This document shows positions 1-6,813 of a DNA stretch of 64,000 bases, in pieces. Position numbers and translations under genes: made by a program. The notes under the pieces are model-generated. The model was not told the origin of the DNA. It saw nothing but the letters and a program-made list of their open reading frames with translations, and did no database searches. Every line of letters starts with the position of its first letter. Within the stretch, counting starts at the first letter, position 1. The DNA comes from Gemmatimonadales bacterium (lineage in GTDB: Bacteria; Gemmatimonadota; Gemmatimonadetes; Gemmatimonadales; GWC2-71-9), in assembly GCA_025934955.1 (NCBI GenBank), contig JAICWE010000002.1:1-64000 (forward strand), read 5' to 3'.

Positions 1-1025
1 ACGCCGAGCTGGCTCTGCTCGCAGATGTGCCAGTCCTGTCGGTTGGTCATGTCCCAGAACTCCACGCCGTCGTCCGGATCGAACTCGGGGTTGCCGATCG
101 TGTCCGGGTGGAAGAGCCACTCGCACGCGATTCGGGTGCGGTCCGGCGCCTCCGGCCACAGCGTGTGGAACATCACGTAGTCGGGGTGGAGACTGAGCAG
201 CATGTTGGGGAAGATCGAGTAGTAATAGACCCGGCTCAGGTCTTCCGGCAGCAGATCGCCGACCGGCAGCCCGCAGGCGCGGCCGCTCATCGTGAGACTT
301 CCCGCCGCGTCGTTGATCTCCATGAACCCGCCGAGAATCGGGCCGGCGAAGAGATCGTTCTCGCCGCGGGTCGGCGGCGATAGCCGGGTGAGCGCCGGGT
401 GGACCGGGGCGCAGTGGTAGCACTCCGAGTAGTTCTGGAACAGCAGCTTCCAGTTGGCGCGCACGTCGTAGCTGATCTGTCGCGCCACCGCGAGCGACGG
501 CAGCCCGAACCGCGCGAACCGTCCGAGCACCGGCGCGAAGCTCTCCTCGAACGGCTCCGGCTCCGCGGCGAGGTTGATGAACACGAACCCCTCCCACGCC
601 GCCGTCGCCACCGGATTGAGCGGCCAGTCGCTCTTCCGGAAGCCCTCGATCGCGTCGGACGACGGCGCCGCGAGCAGCCGGCCGTCCAGCGCGTAGGTCC
701 ACGCGTGGTACGGACACTGGATGGTTTCGCCGAAGCGTCCGACCTGCTCCTCGCAGAGCCGGCTGCCGCGGTGACGGCAGACGTTATGACAGGCGCGGAT
801 CGCGCCCTGCCGGTCGCGCAGCACGATCACGCTGTCGCCGCCCACCTGCTGCAGGAAGTACTCGCCCGGCTCGGCGACGCGGTCCTCGCGGCCGACGCAG
901 AGCCACCGCCGTGCGAAGATCTTCTCCTGCTCCTCGGCGAAAAGCTCCGGCGAGACGAAGAACTCCCGCGGCAGGGTCCGCGCGCCCGCGACCGGGATGT
1001 CGGTAGTGCGGAGAAATGGCGTCAT
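1..1025 (-). CDS. Rieske [2Fe-2S] aromatic ring-hydroxylating oxygenase, alpha subunit (3' end cut by window)
   Basis: Absent from the ORF track because it runs off the left edge; read by reverse complement. The protein opens MTPFLRTTDIPVAGA and has the Rieske ligands CRH (C83, H85) and CPYH (C104, H107), the ligands of the [2Fe-2S] cluster that passes electrons to a mononuclear iron. The last visible residues, FWDMTNRQDWHICEQSQLG, match the C-terminal part of RHO alpha subunits of the glycine-betaine/carnitine oxygenase type, so little is missing. Its ATG overlaps the stop of the upstream flavoprotein gene (ATGA), implying co-translation. Substrate is not determinable; a quaternary amine or aromatic acid are both possible. 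No reductase is visible in the window. Confidence 0.88.
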   Translation of the reverse strand, partial: MTPFLRTTDIPVAGARTLPREFFVSPELFAEEQEKIFARRWLCVGREDRVAEPGEYFLQQVGGDSVIVLRDRQGAIRACHNVCRHRGSRLCEEQVGRFGETIQCPYHAWTYALDGRLLAAPSSDAIEGFRKSDWPLNPVATAAWEGFVFINLAAEPEPFEESFAPVLGRFARFGLPSLAVARQISYDVRANWKLLFQNYSECYHCAPVHPALTRLSPPTRGENDLFAGPILGGFMEINDAAGSLTMSGRACGLPVGDLLPEDLSRVYYYSIFPNMLLSLHPDYVMFHTLWPEAPDRTRIACEWLFHPDTIGNPEFDPDDGVEFWDMTNRQDWHICEQSQLG

Positions 1026-2614
1026 CGGTCGCGGAGAATCTCGCGCGCGGCGTTGTAGCCGCACGCGCCCATGACGCCGCCGCCGGGGTGCGTCGCGGCG
1101 CCGCAGAGATAGAGGTTCCGGATCGGCGTGCGATAGTCGGCGTAGCCCGGCAGCGGCCGCATGAAGGAGAGCGAGCTCAGCGTCATTGCCCCCTGCATGA
1201 TGTTGCCGCCGGTGAGTCCGAAGCGCCGCTCGAGGTCCACCGGCGCCAGCACCTGCCGCGAAATGACGCTCGCCTTGAAGCCGGGCGCGTACTCCTCCAG
1301 GACGTCGAAGCAGCGGTCGGCGAAGCACTCCTTCTCGGCCTGCACGTCGGCGTCGCCGTCGCGAAGCGCGTAGGGGAAGTACTGGATGAACATGGACATC
1401 AGGTGCTTGCCCGGCGGCGCCACCGTCGGGTCCACCGCCGACGGGATGGTGCACTCGAGGATCGGGTTCCGCGCGGGGCGCCCGTACTTGGCGTCGTCGT
1501 ACGCCTCCTCGATGTAGTCGAGCGTGGGGCAGATGTGGATGGTGCCGCGGTGCTGCGGGCCCGGCTCCGCGCCCGGCAGCGCGGTGAAGTCGGGCACCCG
1601 CGTGAGGGCAACGTTGATCTTGAGACTCGCGCTGGCGTAGTCTATGTGCCGCACCGCCTCGACGAACTCCGCCGGCAGCTGCTCGGCGCCGACCAGCCGG
1701 CAGAAGGTGACGTGCGCGTCCGCGCCGGACGCGATCTGCCGTCCCTGGATCTCGCTGCCGTCGGCGAGCGCCACGCCGTACGCGCGGCCGTCCCGCACCA
1801 GGATCTTCGCCACCTCGGCGCCGGTGCGGATCTCGGCGCCTTTCTCCCGTGCGGCGGACGCGATGGCGTTGCTGATCCCGCCCATCCCGCCGCGCACGTA
1901 GCCCCAGACGCCGCGGGCGCCGTCGCACTCGCCCCTCACGTGATGAAACAGGACGTACGCCGTGCCCGGCATGGACGGCGCCGCCATCGCGCCGATCACG
2001 GAGTCGGTGGCGAGGGTGACCTTGAGCTGCTCCGACTCGAACCAGCGGTCGAGGATCAGCCGCGCGGCGCCGGTGAGGATCTCGACGGCGCGCATGCCGT
2101 CGCGAGGTCCCAGCTTCGCGAAGCCCAGCCCGGTGCGGGCCAGCTCCATGAGATCGCGCGGGCGGAACGACCACGGGTTGGGCGGCGTGCGGAGCAGCGT
2201 CGGCTCGATGAAGTCGGCGACGCGTTCCAGCATCGCCTCGTACTTCGGCAGCGCCGCGGCGTCCTTCGTGCTGAACTTGCTCACCTCGCGCCGGGTCATC
2301 TCCTTGTCGGGCCCGAGCAGGAGGTAGCGCCCGTCGGGGAACGGCGAGAACGACGACGGGCTCCGCGGCAGCATCTCGAAGCCGTGCCGCTTGAGCTCCA
2401 GGTCGCGGATGATCTCGGGCCGAAGCAGACTGTTGACGTACGCGCCGGTGGAGACCTTGAAGCCGGGCCAGATCTCCTCGGTGACGCAGGCGCCGCCGAG
2501 AAGGTCGCGCCGCTCGAGCACGAGGACGCTGCGGCCGGCCCGGGCGGCGTAGGCGGCGGTGACGAGGCCGTTGTGGCCGCCGCCGATGACGATGAGATCG
2601 TAGCTTCGGGCCAT
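1022..2614 (-). CDS. FAD-dependent oxidoreductase, phytoene dehydrogenase/PYROXD2-like
   Basis: A 530-residue flavoprotein. The start is ATG at 2614 (MARSYDLIVIGGGHNG), 45 residues inside the track ORF, because the dinucleotide-binding motif GGGHNGLVTAAY must lie near the N-terminus. The segment VLERRDLLGGACVTEEIWPG is typical of the COG1233/PYROXD2 group, and the C-terminus LCGAATHPGGGVMGACGYNAA is its FAD-binding end. The family includes carotenoid desaturases, but no carotenoid genes are nearby, so the substrate is unknown. It overlaps the Rieske oxygenase by 4 nt and is divergent from the thioesterase gene, so the 61-nt gap should hold two promoters. Confidence 0.88.
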   Translation of the reverse strand: MARSYDLIVIGGGHNGLVTAAYAARAGRSVLVLERRDLLGGACVTEEIWPGFKVSTGAYVNSLLRPEIIRDLELKRHGFEMLPRSPSSFSPFPDGRYLLLGPDKEMTRREVSKFSTKDAAALPKYEAMLERVADFIEPTLLRTPPNPWSFRPRDLMELARTGLGFAKLGPRDGMRAVEILTGAARLILDRWFESEQLKVTLATDSVIGAMAAPSMPGTAYVLFHHVRGECDGARGVWGYVRGGMGGISNAIASAAREKGAEIRTGAEVAKILVRDGRAYGVALADGSEIQGRQIASGADAHVTFCRLVGAEQLPAEFVEAVRHIDYASASLKINVALTRVPDFTALPGAEPGPQHRGTIHICPTLDYIEEAYDDAKYGRPARNPILECTIPSAVDPTVAPPGKHLMSMFIQYFPYALRDGDADVQAEKECFADRCFDVLEEYAPGFKASVISRQVLAPVDLERRFGLTGGNIMQGAMTLSSLSFMRPLPGYADYRTPIRNLYLCGAATHPGGGVMGACGYNAAREILRDR

Positions 2615-2675
2615 GCGGGTCGGGGTTGGAGGGTACGGTATCTTACCTCCGCATCTCCACCCTGACGAGGCGCCG

Positions 2676-3167
2676 ATGAAGTCCGAGCCTACCCGCAGCG
2701 TGACGCTTCGCTTCCTCGCCGAGCCGACCGACGTCAACTTCGGCGGCAAGGTGCACGGCGGTGCCGTGATGAAGTGGCTGGACCAGGCGGGCTACACCTG
2801 TGCCGCGGGCTGGACCGGCCGCTACTGCGTCACGGTGTACGTCGGCGGTATCCACTTCCTCCGCCCGATCCAGGTGGGCGAGGTGGTCGAGCTCAAGGCG
2901 CTGGTGATCTACACCGGTACCACCAGCATGCACATCGCGGTGGACGTGTGGGCCCACAACCCCCGGAGCCCCGCCCGCTTCCGTGCCGGCCACTGCGTCA
3001 TCGTCTTCGTGGCGCTGGATGACGACCGGAAGCCGATGCCCGTACCGCCGTGGAAGCCCGAGAGCGACGTGGACCGGGCGCTCGAGGAGTACGCGCTCCG
3101 GCTCGCCGAGCTCCGGAAGGAGGTGGATGCGGAGATGGACAAGCGGTTGGCGTTGCTGGGGGAGTAG
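2676..3167 (+). CDS. Acyl-CoA thioesterase, hotdog fold (YciA/ACOT7-like)
   Basis: A 163-residue single-hotdog protein. The start at ATG 2676 (MKSEPTRSVTLRFL) is preferred over the track start at 2613, which would overlap the divergent promoter region; GAGG lies about 6 nt upstream. The motif NFGGKVHGGAVMKWLDQAGY is the conserved HGG...D helix of YciA/ACOT7 thioesterases that hydrolyse acyl-CoA to free acid and CoA. IHFLRPIQVGEVVELKA is the following central strand region. The C-terminal 45 residues are charged and helical. Substrate chain length cannot be told. Confidence 0.9.
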   Translation: MKSEPTRSVTLRFLAEPTDVNFGGKVHGGAVMKWLDQAGYTCAAGWTGRYCVTVYVGGIHFLRPIQVGEVVELKALVIYTGTTSMHIAVDVWAHNPRSPARFRAGHCVIVFVALDDDRKPMPVPPWKPESDVDRALEEYALRLAELRKEVDAEMDKRLALLGE

Positions 3168-3202
3168 CTGCAGGAGTGAGCGGGCGCGGCGGCAGCGAGC
3201 GG

Positions 3203-3280
3203 GCGCGAGCGGCGCCCGCCCCGTGACCGCTGCCCGGAGCAGCGCGAGCGGCGCCCGCCCCGGCGCCGCTGCCCCGAGCG
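3203..3280. repeat. Two tandem copies of a 39-bp GC-rich unit
   Basis: The 21-mer gcgcgagcggcgcccgcccc+g occurs at 3203 and again at 3242, exactly 39 bp apart, and the remainder of each unit is similar (tgaccgctgccc against gcgccgctgccc). A degenerate partial copy may precede it near 3180. It lies just downstream of the thioesterase stop at the left border of the low-GC accessory island. Function unknown. Confidence 0.7.
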
Positions 3281-3281
3281 G

Positions 3282-3316
3282 GTCATTGCGAGGGCCCGCA
3301 GGGCCCGCGGCAACCT
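3282..3316. repeat. REP-like element (gtcattgcgag ... gcggcaacct)
   Basis: The ends gtcattgcgag and gcggcaacct match the recurring form of a short dispersed palindromic repeat (GTCATTGCGAG...GCGGCAATCT) found in many high-GC and delta-type genomes. The middle is a direct repeat of gggcccgc. Only one copy was noticed in this window, so the assignment rests on resemblance. It marks the junction between core sequence and the RHS island. Confidence 0.45.
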
Positions 3317-3350
3317 CCAGACGCATTCAGCGGAATCCTGCGACGCCAAC

Positions 3351-3398
3351 TTTCTCAGAATTGAGAAAACTGCGTTCTCGTTTCTGAGAAATGAGAAC
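3351..3398. promoter_or_regulatory. Pair of related AT-rich palindromes, possible operator
   Basis: The first palindrome, 3351-3368, has 7-bp arms (tttctca / tgagaaa). The second, 3374-3398, is a 25-bp near-perfect palindrome with outer arms gttctc / gagaac around the inner palindrome tttctgagaaa. The cores tttctcagaa (3351) and tttctgagaa (3381) start 30 bp apart, close to three helical turns, which suits cooperative binding of a dimeric regulator. They sit in unusually A/T-rich sequence upstream of the RHS fragment. A recombination site remnant is an alternative. Confidence 0.4.
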
Positions 3399-3558
3399 GG
3401 TCTCGAGCACCGGCGCGCAAGGCAACTAGCGGCGAGTCAAGCAGGGGCAGTGGGATCCATGGTCCGAGCGGTGTCACTACGATCCCGACGGCCAGCCGGC
3501 GCAAGCCTGCGAGACCGGCACGCTGCTCTCTTTTGACGGGCCCAATCACAGCGGGACG

Positions 3559-4425
3559 ATGGGAATTACAGTCGGATGGCGGTTCTTCGGGGAGGGAGCG
3601 CTCGACAGCCCGCTGATGGGCGTGTCGAAGAATGGCAATGGAACGACTTCGCTCGCGCTCTTCGTGACGGATGGCGCCGGGCGCGTTCTTGTGGTCGCCG
3701 ACTCGAACGGCCGTCAGAGCTTTGGGCTGGCCGGATGGGACCGCTCCGGCGGAACATCCAATCCGGCCTCCTTTGGGAGCGATCGGATGTCTGCCGGACA
3801 ACCCGCGGGCCTATCCTACTACCGAAGCCGCGCGTACGATATGAACACCGGCCGCTGGATGCAGGAGGATCCGCTCGGGATTGCGGGCGGGGACAATCTG
3901 TATCAATTCAATGGGAACAACCCGGTTTCTTACACTGATCCATTTGGGTTGTGGCCGCCGAAGGTGCACGATCAGTTGATTCAGCACGCGCTCTCTGGTA
4001 TCGCTTCTGGGAGTGACATCCGCGCGCTGCAACAGGCAAGCCGCAATCTTGATAACCAGACGCAGGGTACCGCTTCCTCCTACATGCACTCAATGCGAGC
4101 ACCTGGCCAGAGCTCGGCAGACGCAATCAAGGCGCGTGATCAGTTCGTTGCGAGTGAACTCAACACTGCAAGCTCTCTGGCAGCCGATGGCGACCGAGCC
4201 GGAGCGCTGACGCATCTGGGCAATGCGATGCACCCTGTCATGGACCAGTCAAGCCCAGAGCACACCGACGCGAATGGGCAGCCGAAGGAGTGGAGCCCGA
4301 TTTCGCTGGGTGCAGTCGGGCATGTCGTCAAAGAGCATTTTGATCAGGTTACTCCCGAGATTCAGAAGTCACAGGACGAGAAGCTCCAGTCGATGTATGA
4401 CTCCGTCTTCGGAAAGCCCGAATGA
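3559..4425 (+). CDS. Orphan RHS-repeat core with C-terminal toxin-like domain
   Basis: A 288-residue protein. Residues ~87-131 are the hyperconserved RHS core end (YYRSRAYDMNTGRW, then DNLYQFNGNNPVSYTDPFGL). After DPFGL comes a ~155-residue variable tip, as in polymorphic toxins. The tip has HDQLIQHAL (H137, H143) and LTHLGNAMHPVMDQSSPEH (residues 218-235), which resembles the His/Asp metal-binding pattern of the zinc phospholipase C / P1 nuclease superfamily; that is inference from motif shape. Full RHS proteins exceed 1000 residues. Here the frame stays open upstream only to 3430 (reading ...CHYDPDGQPAQACETG...) and then hits a stop, so the N-terminal shell and secretion parts are missing. 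Base composition is visibly less GC-rich than its neighbours, suggesting transfer. Confidence 0.8.
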   Translation: MGITVGWRFFGEGALDSPLMGVSKNGNGTTSLALFVTDGAGRVLVVADSNGRQSFGLAGWDRSGGTSNPASFGSDRMSAGQPAGLSYYRSRAYDMNTGRWMQEDPLGIAGGDNLYQFNGNNPVSYTDPFGLWPPKVHDQLIQHALSGIASGSDIRALQQASRNLDNQTQGTASSYMHSMRAPGQSSADAIKARDQFVASELNTASSLAADGDRAGALTHLGNAMHPVMDQSSPEHTDANGQPKEWSPISLGAVGHVVKEHFDQVTPEIQKSQDEKLQSMYDSVFGKPE

Positions 4426-5006
4426 ACACGCGAACGCAACTTGAGATCGGCACTGTGCTGATGATTGCTGGCGTGGTAGTAGGGTGCGGGGTCGCGCTTG
4501 ATCAACGATCTGCGCGGCTTGTGCCTTCCTTGCTCTCGGTACCCGGCATTTGCGTAGCTGTGGTCCTTGCTGCCTTCCTGGCGCTGCGAGGTACTCCGGA
4601 GGGGCCGCTCCTCGTCCGCTTGACCGGAACCCTTGGCGCGGCGTGGGCCGCAACTTGGGGCTTGGTGGGGTTCGCCCTTTACAGTGCCGAGGGCGGTGGT
4701 GAGAGCGTGGTATGGCCTCTCTTGGGGGTCTTCTTCGGTGTGACAGCCGGCAGTATTTACGGTGCGACTGCGTTTTGGCGATTTCGCACCCTGCCGCCCA
4801 GTCCCATATCTGGGGCGGTAACCGGTGGCCTCGCCGCTCTGGTCTTCGCGTTTGCGTCATGGCTGACTGAGCTACTCTCTACGCGGCAGATCGTCAGGCC
4901 AGTAGCGACGAACGTTGGGATTGGGATCGCAATATTCCTCGCGCTTGGCGCGTTGACAGGCTTGATCAGTTCGGTGCTCGCGAGAGGAGCCCCCGCTCAC
5001 AAGTAG
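4422..5006 (+). CDS. Multi-pass membrane protein overlapping the RHS tip; candidate immunity protein
   Basis: A 194-residue protein with about six hydrophobic segments, e.g. TVLMIAGVVVGCGVAL, ICVAVVLAAFLAL, VFFGVTAGSIYGATAFW and VGIGIAIFLALGALTGLI. Its ATG overlaps the RHS stop (ATGA), the arrangement expected for a toxin followed by its immunity gene. No family was recognised. A membrane-located immunity protein would fit a phospholipase-like or membrane-acting toxin, but this is inferred only from position and topology. GC content is as low as that of the RHS fragment, so the two probably moved together. Confidence 0.6.
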   Translation: MNTRTQLEIGTVLMIAGVVVGCGVALDQRSARLVPSLLSVPGICVAVVLAAFLALRGTPEGPLLVRLTGTLGAAWAATWGLVGFALYSAEGGGESVVWPLLGVFFGVTAGSIYGATAFWRFRTLPPSPISGAVTGGLAALVFAFASWLTELLSTRQIVRPVATNVGIGIAIFLALGALTGLISSVLARGAPAHK

Positions 5007-5624
5007 TTGCGCTGGCACGGCCGTAGATTGCCCCGTGGGGGCCACGATGTTTGGGGCACGTTCAGTTACAACTATGTCGTCCTGCGGACCTGCTCCCCGA
5101 TGCGGGTCCAAGGAGTCAGGTAGGCTGGGTCGTAAGAGCCGATCGGCAGGCGTCCGCCGCTGCCTAACGACGCCGTCTCCCTCGTAATACTGGCCGTGCC
5201 TAACGTCGGTCGCGCGCGCCTCGCCGCGATGCGGGCCTGTGCAGCCGGCGTGCGCGACGCCGCCTTGGCGCCCCGCCGGCGGACGCCGGGCGGGGGCGGG
5301 CCGCCTGGATCTCGGCCGCGACGGCGTTTCAACCGGAAGCGTTCGAGGGCGGGAAAGCGTGCGAACACCGCGGCCCGGACTCGGCGATGAGCCGCCGTCG
5401 CCCCGCCGCCTCAGACGCGGGCACGCGACCGTTGCGGTCCCCCGCGCGCGCGACACGACCACCTCCGCCGGCGAGCTCCTGCCCGCGATCCCGTTCCAGG
5501 GACGCCCGTCCGCGATTCGGTCGGCTCCGCGGTGCCTCCGACGGCGCCCGCCGGCGATGCGCCCGGTCCCATCGGCGGCCCGCTGCCGCCCGTCGGCGAT
5601 CCGACGTCGCGGGATGGCGATGGG
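5007..5624. other. No recognisable gene; degraded or non-coding flank
   Basis: About 620 bp between the candidate immunity gene and the tandem array. Track ORFs here are low-complexity Arg/Pro/Ala translations of GC-rich DNA in several overlapping frames, with no start signals or family features. Two short open stretches look more protein-like: WGTFSYNYVV on the plus strand near 5050, and LPIGSYDPAYLTPWTRIGEQ on the minus strand near 5130-5075. They may be remnants of decayed genes. The motif gcctaacg occurs at 5162 and 5198, 36 bp apart. Confidence 0.5.
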
Positions 5625-5846
5625 CTCGCGCCGGTTCGGGATCGGGACGCCCCGGTCCGCGATCGGCACGCCGGCTTCCCGATCGGGAGGTGCCGGACTG
5701 CGATCGGGAAGTGGCGGATCGCGATCGGGAAGTGGCGGATCGCGATCGGGAAGCGCCCGATCGCGATCGGGTCGGCCGCGATCGCGATCGGGTCGGCCGC
5801 GATCGCGATGAGGTCGGGCGCGACGGCGATCGGGCCGACCTCGACG
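5625..5846. repeat. 21-bp tandem repeat array, about 10 copies, core gatcgcgatcggg
   Basis: A 21-bp period can be followed from about 5625 to 5846. The best copies are gcgatcgggaagtggcggatc at 5700 and 5721, gcgatcgggaagcgcccgatc at 5742, and gcgatcgggtcggccgcgatc at 5763 and 5784; flanking copies are degenerate. Because 21 is a multiple of three, all frames stay open and encode heptad-like strings (DREVADR on plus, SRSATSR on minus). This explains the spurious ORFs in the track. The unit is rich in the palindromes cgatcg and gatc. There are no spacers, so it is not CRISPR. Function unknown. Confidence 0.8.
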
Positions 5847-5913
5847 CGATCCGGGTCGCCCTCGTCACCGACGAGCCCTCGTGCTGCGCTAGCAGCCGAG
5901 TCACCGACCCCGA

Positions 5914-5942
5914 CGCAAACCGCCCGGCAGCGGCGGTTTGCG
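5914..5942 (-). terminator. Hairpin terminator after the toxin-antitoxin operon
   Basis: Perfect 11-bp arms cgcaaaccgcc / ggcggtttgcg around loop cggcagc, lying 68 nt downstream of the mazF-like stop on the minus strand. The U tract is weak. It shares a 22-bp identical block (acgcaaaccgcccggcagcggc) with the hairpin downstream of kamA. Confidence 0.6.
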
Positions 5943-6009
5943 CATCCTCACTGCATGAGAGAATCGCCGCGATGGCGACGCCGTCGCGCAGAGCTCGCCG
6001 CGTGGCGAG

Positions 6010-6351
6010 CTACTCCACGTCGATGGCGATACGCAGTGCGCCGCGAAGTGCGAGGAGCTTCTTCGAGCGGAGCGCGCCGACGTAGTGCGTCAGCGCTGAT
6101 TTGGGCACAAGGACGAGTTGATCGCAGTTGATCACCGAGCTGTGCTTCAGGCCTTCGTCAACGCCGATGGGGACTTCCGTCGACCGGCCATCGGCGTTCG
6201 TGTTGATGGACGCGCAAATGACTTTGTCCGCCTTGGAATCACAGAGGGTCTGGCGGCTGACGATGACCACCGCGCGGGCGCGCTTCGGATCACCTGCCGG
6301 CGGCGGCGACACGAGGTAGATCTCGCCGCGGGTCAGTCTCACTCCGGCCAC
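6010..6351 (-). CDS. Type II toxin, MazF/PemK endoribonuclease family
   Basis: A 113-residue protein with MazF hallmarks: N-terminal RLTRGEIYLVSPP, AVVIVSRQTLC, and the C-terminal SSVINCDQLVLVPKSAL block. Family members cleave mRNA at short sequence-specific sites and form dimers. The start ATG 6351 lies 13 nt inside the end of the upstream antitoxin gene, giving a coupled antitoxin-then-toxin operon. Length is normal and no disruption is visible, so the toxin is probably active. Its cleavage sequence cannot be predicted. Confidence 0.9.
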   Translation of the reverse strand: MAGVRLTRGEIYLVSPPPAGDPKRARAVVIVSRQTLCDSKADKVICASINTNADGRSTEVPIGVDEGLKHSSVINCDQLVLVPKSALTHYVGALRSKKLLALRGALRIAIDVE

Positions 6352-6632
6352 GCCTGCAGCCTGAGCAGCTGGTCGGATTCGCGGTTGGTCGCCTCGGCCC
6401 GGGCCGCGATCGCTCGGAGGTCGTGCGCATGGCGCGCCCGCCGCAGGATCGCTTGGAGGTAGCGGCGCACGGCGCGCTCCACGAACGCGGAGCGTTGCGC
6501 CTTGCCGGCCAGCGCATCGGCGGCGCGAATCAACTCGCCGGACAGCGTGATCGATGCCTTGGCCTTCTTTTCGTGCTTGCCGAGCAGCCGCTGCAGCTCG
6601 GCGACTCGCTTCTCTGAGAGGCTACTTGTCAT
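6339..6632 (-). CDS. Antitoxin of the MazF-type pair, ribbon-helix-helix-like
   Basis: A 97-residue protein starting at ATG 6632 (MTSSLSEKRVAELQRLL); the track start at 6737 is rejected because it crosses the probable promoter/operator. KASITLSGELIRAADALAG followed by SAFVERAVRRYLQ resembles a ribbon-helix-helix DNA-binding fold (strand, helix, turn, helix). The C-terminal ~35 residues (RAEATNRESDQLLRLQAWPE) would be the toxin-neutralising tail. It precedes and overlaps the toxin gene by 13 nt. Autoregulation through the palindrome upstream is expected for such pairs. Confidence 0.8.
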   Translation of the reverse strand: MTSSLSEKRVAELQRLLGKHEKKAKASITLSGELIRAADALAGKAQRSAFVERAVRRYLQAILRRARHAHDLRAIAARAEATNRESDQLLRLQAWPE

Positions 6633-6640
6633 GCTACCAA

Positions 6641-6651
6641 GTGTACTACAC
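6641..6651. promoter_or_regulatory. Palindrome gtgtactacac, likely antitoxin operator
   Basis: An 11-bp perfect palindrome (gtgta-c-tacac) whose proximal end lies 9 bp upstream of the antitoxin ATG, in a short A/T-richer stretch where the promoter should be. Ribbon-helix-helix antitoxins usually bind such short inverted repeats. Inference from position. Confidence 0.45.
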
Positions 6652-6750
6652 GACATGCCTCGGAACAAGTCCACCTGCCGGGAGTCAAGTCGATGTCTCG
6701 CCGCCACTTGAAGGCTGGCTCGCCCCAGCGGGCGCAAGACTCCTCCCCCA

Positions 6751-6781
6751 ACGCAAACCGCCCGGCAGCGGCCGGGCGGTT
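6751..6781 (-). terminator. Hairpin terminator downstream of kamA
   Basis: Perfect 11-bp arms aaccgcccggc / gccgggcggtt with loop agcg, about 33 nt past the kamA stop. On the minus strand it is followed by tgcgttggggg, so the U tract is poor. It shares a 22-bp identical block with the hairpin at 5914, as if one terminator was copied on either side of the toxin-antitoxin module. Confidence 0.65.
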
Positions 6782-6813
6782 ATCGCATCCGTACTGCGTG
6801 AGGGGAGTGGCCG

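Noticed and set aside
5160-5240. Integron attC-like site (gcctaacg twice)
   Set aside because: No complementary gttaggc arm at suitable distance and no integrase. The same gcctaacg/cgttaggc motif occurs in coding and intergenic DNA across the window (e.g. 34730, 37952, 47219).
5625-5846. Possible CRISPR array
   Set aside because: The 21-bp units are directly contiguous without unique spacers and no cas genes are nearby.
5239-6085. Three overlapping ORFs of 190-232 aa on plus and minus strands
   Set aside because: All frames are open because of the 21-bp tandem repeat and GC-rich flanks; no start signals and no recognisable protein. Kept as a repeat feature instead.
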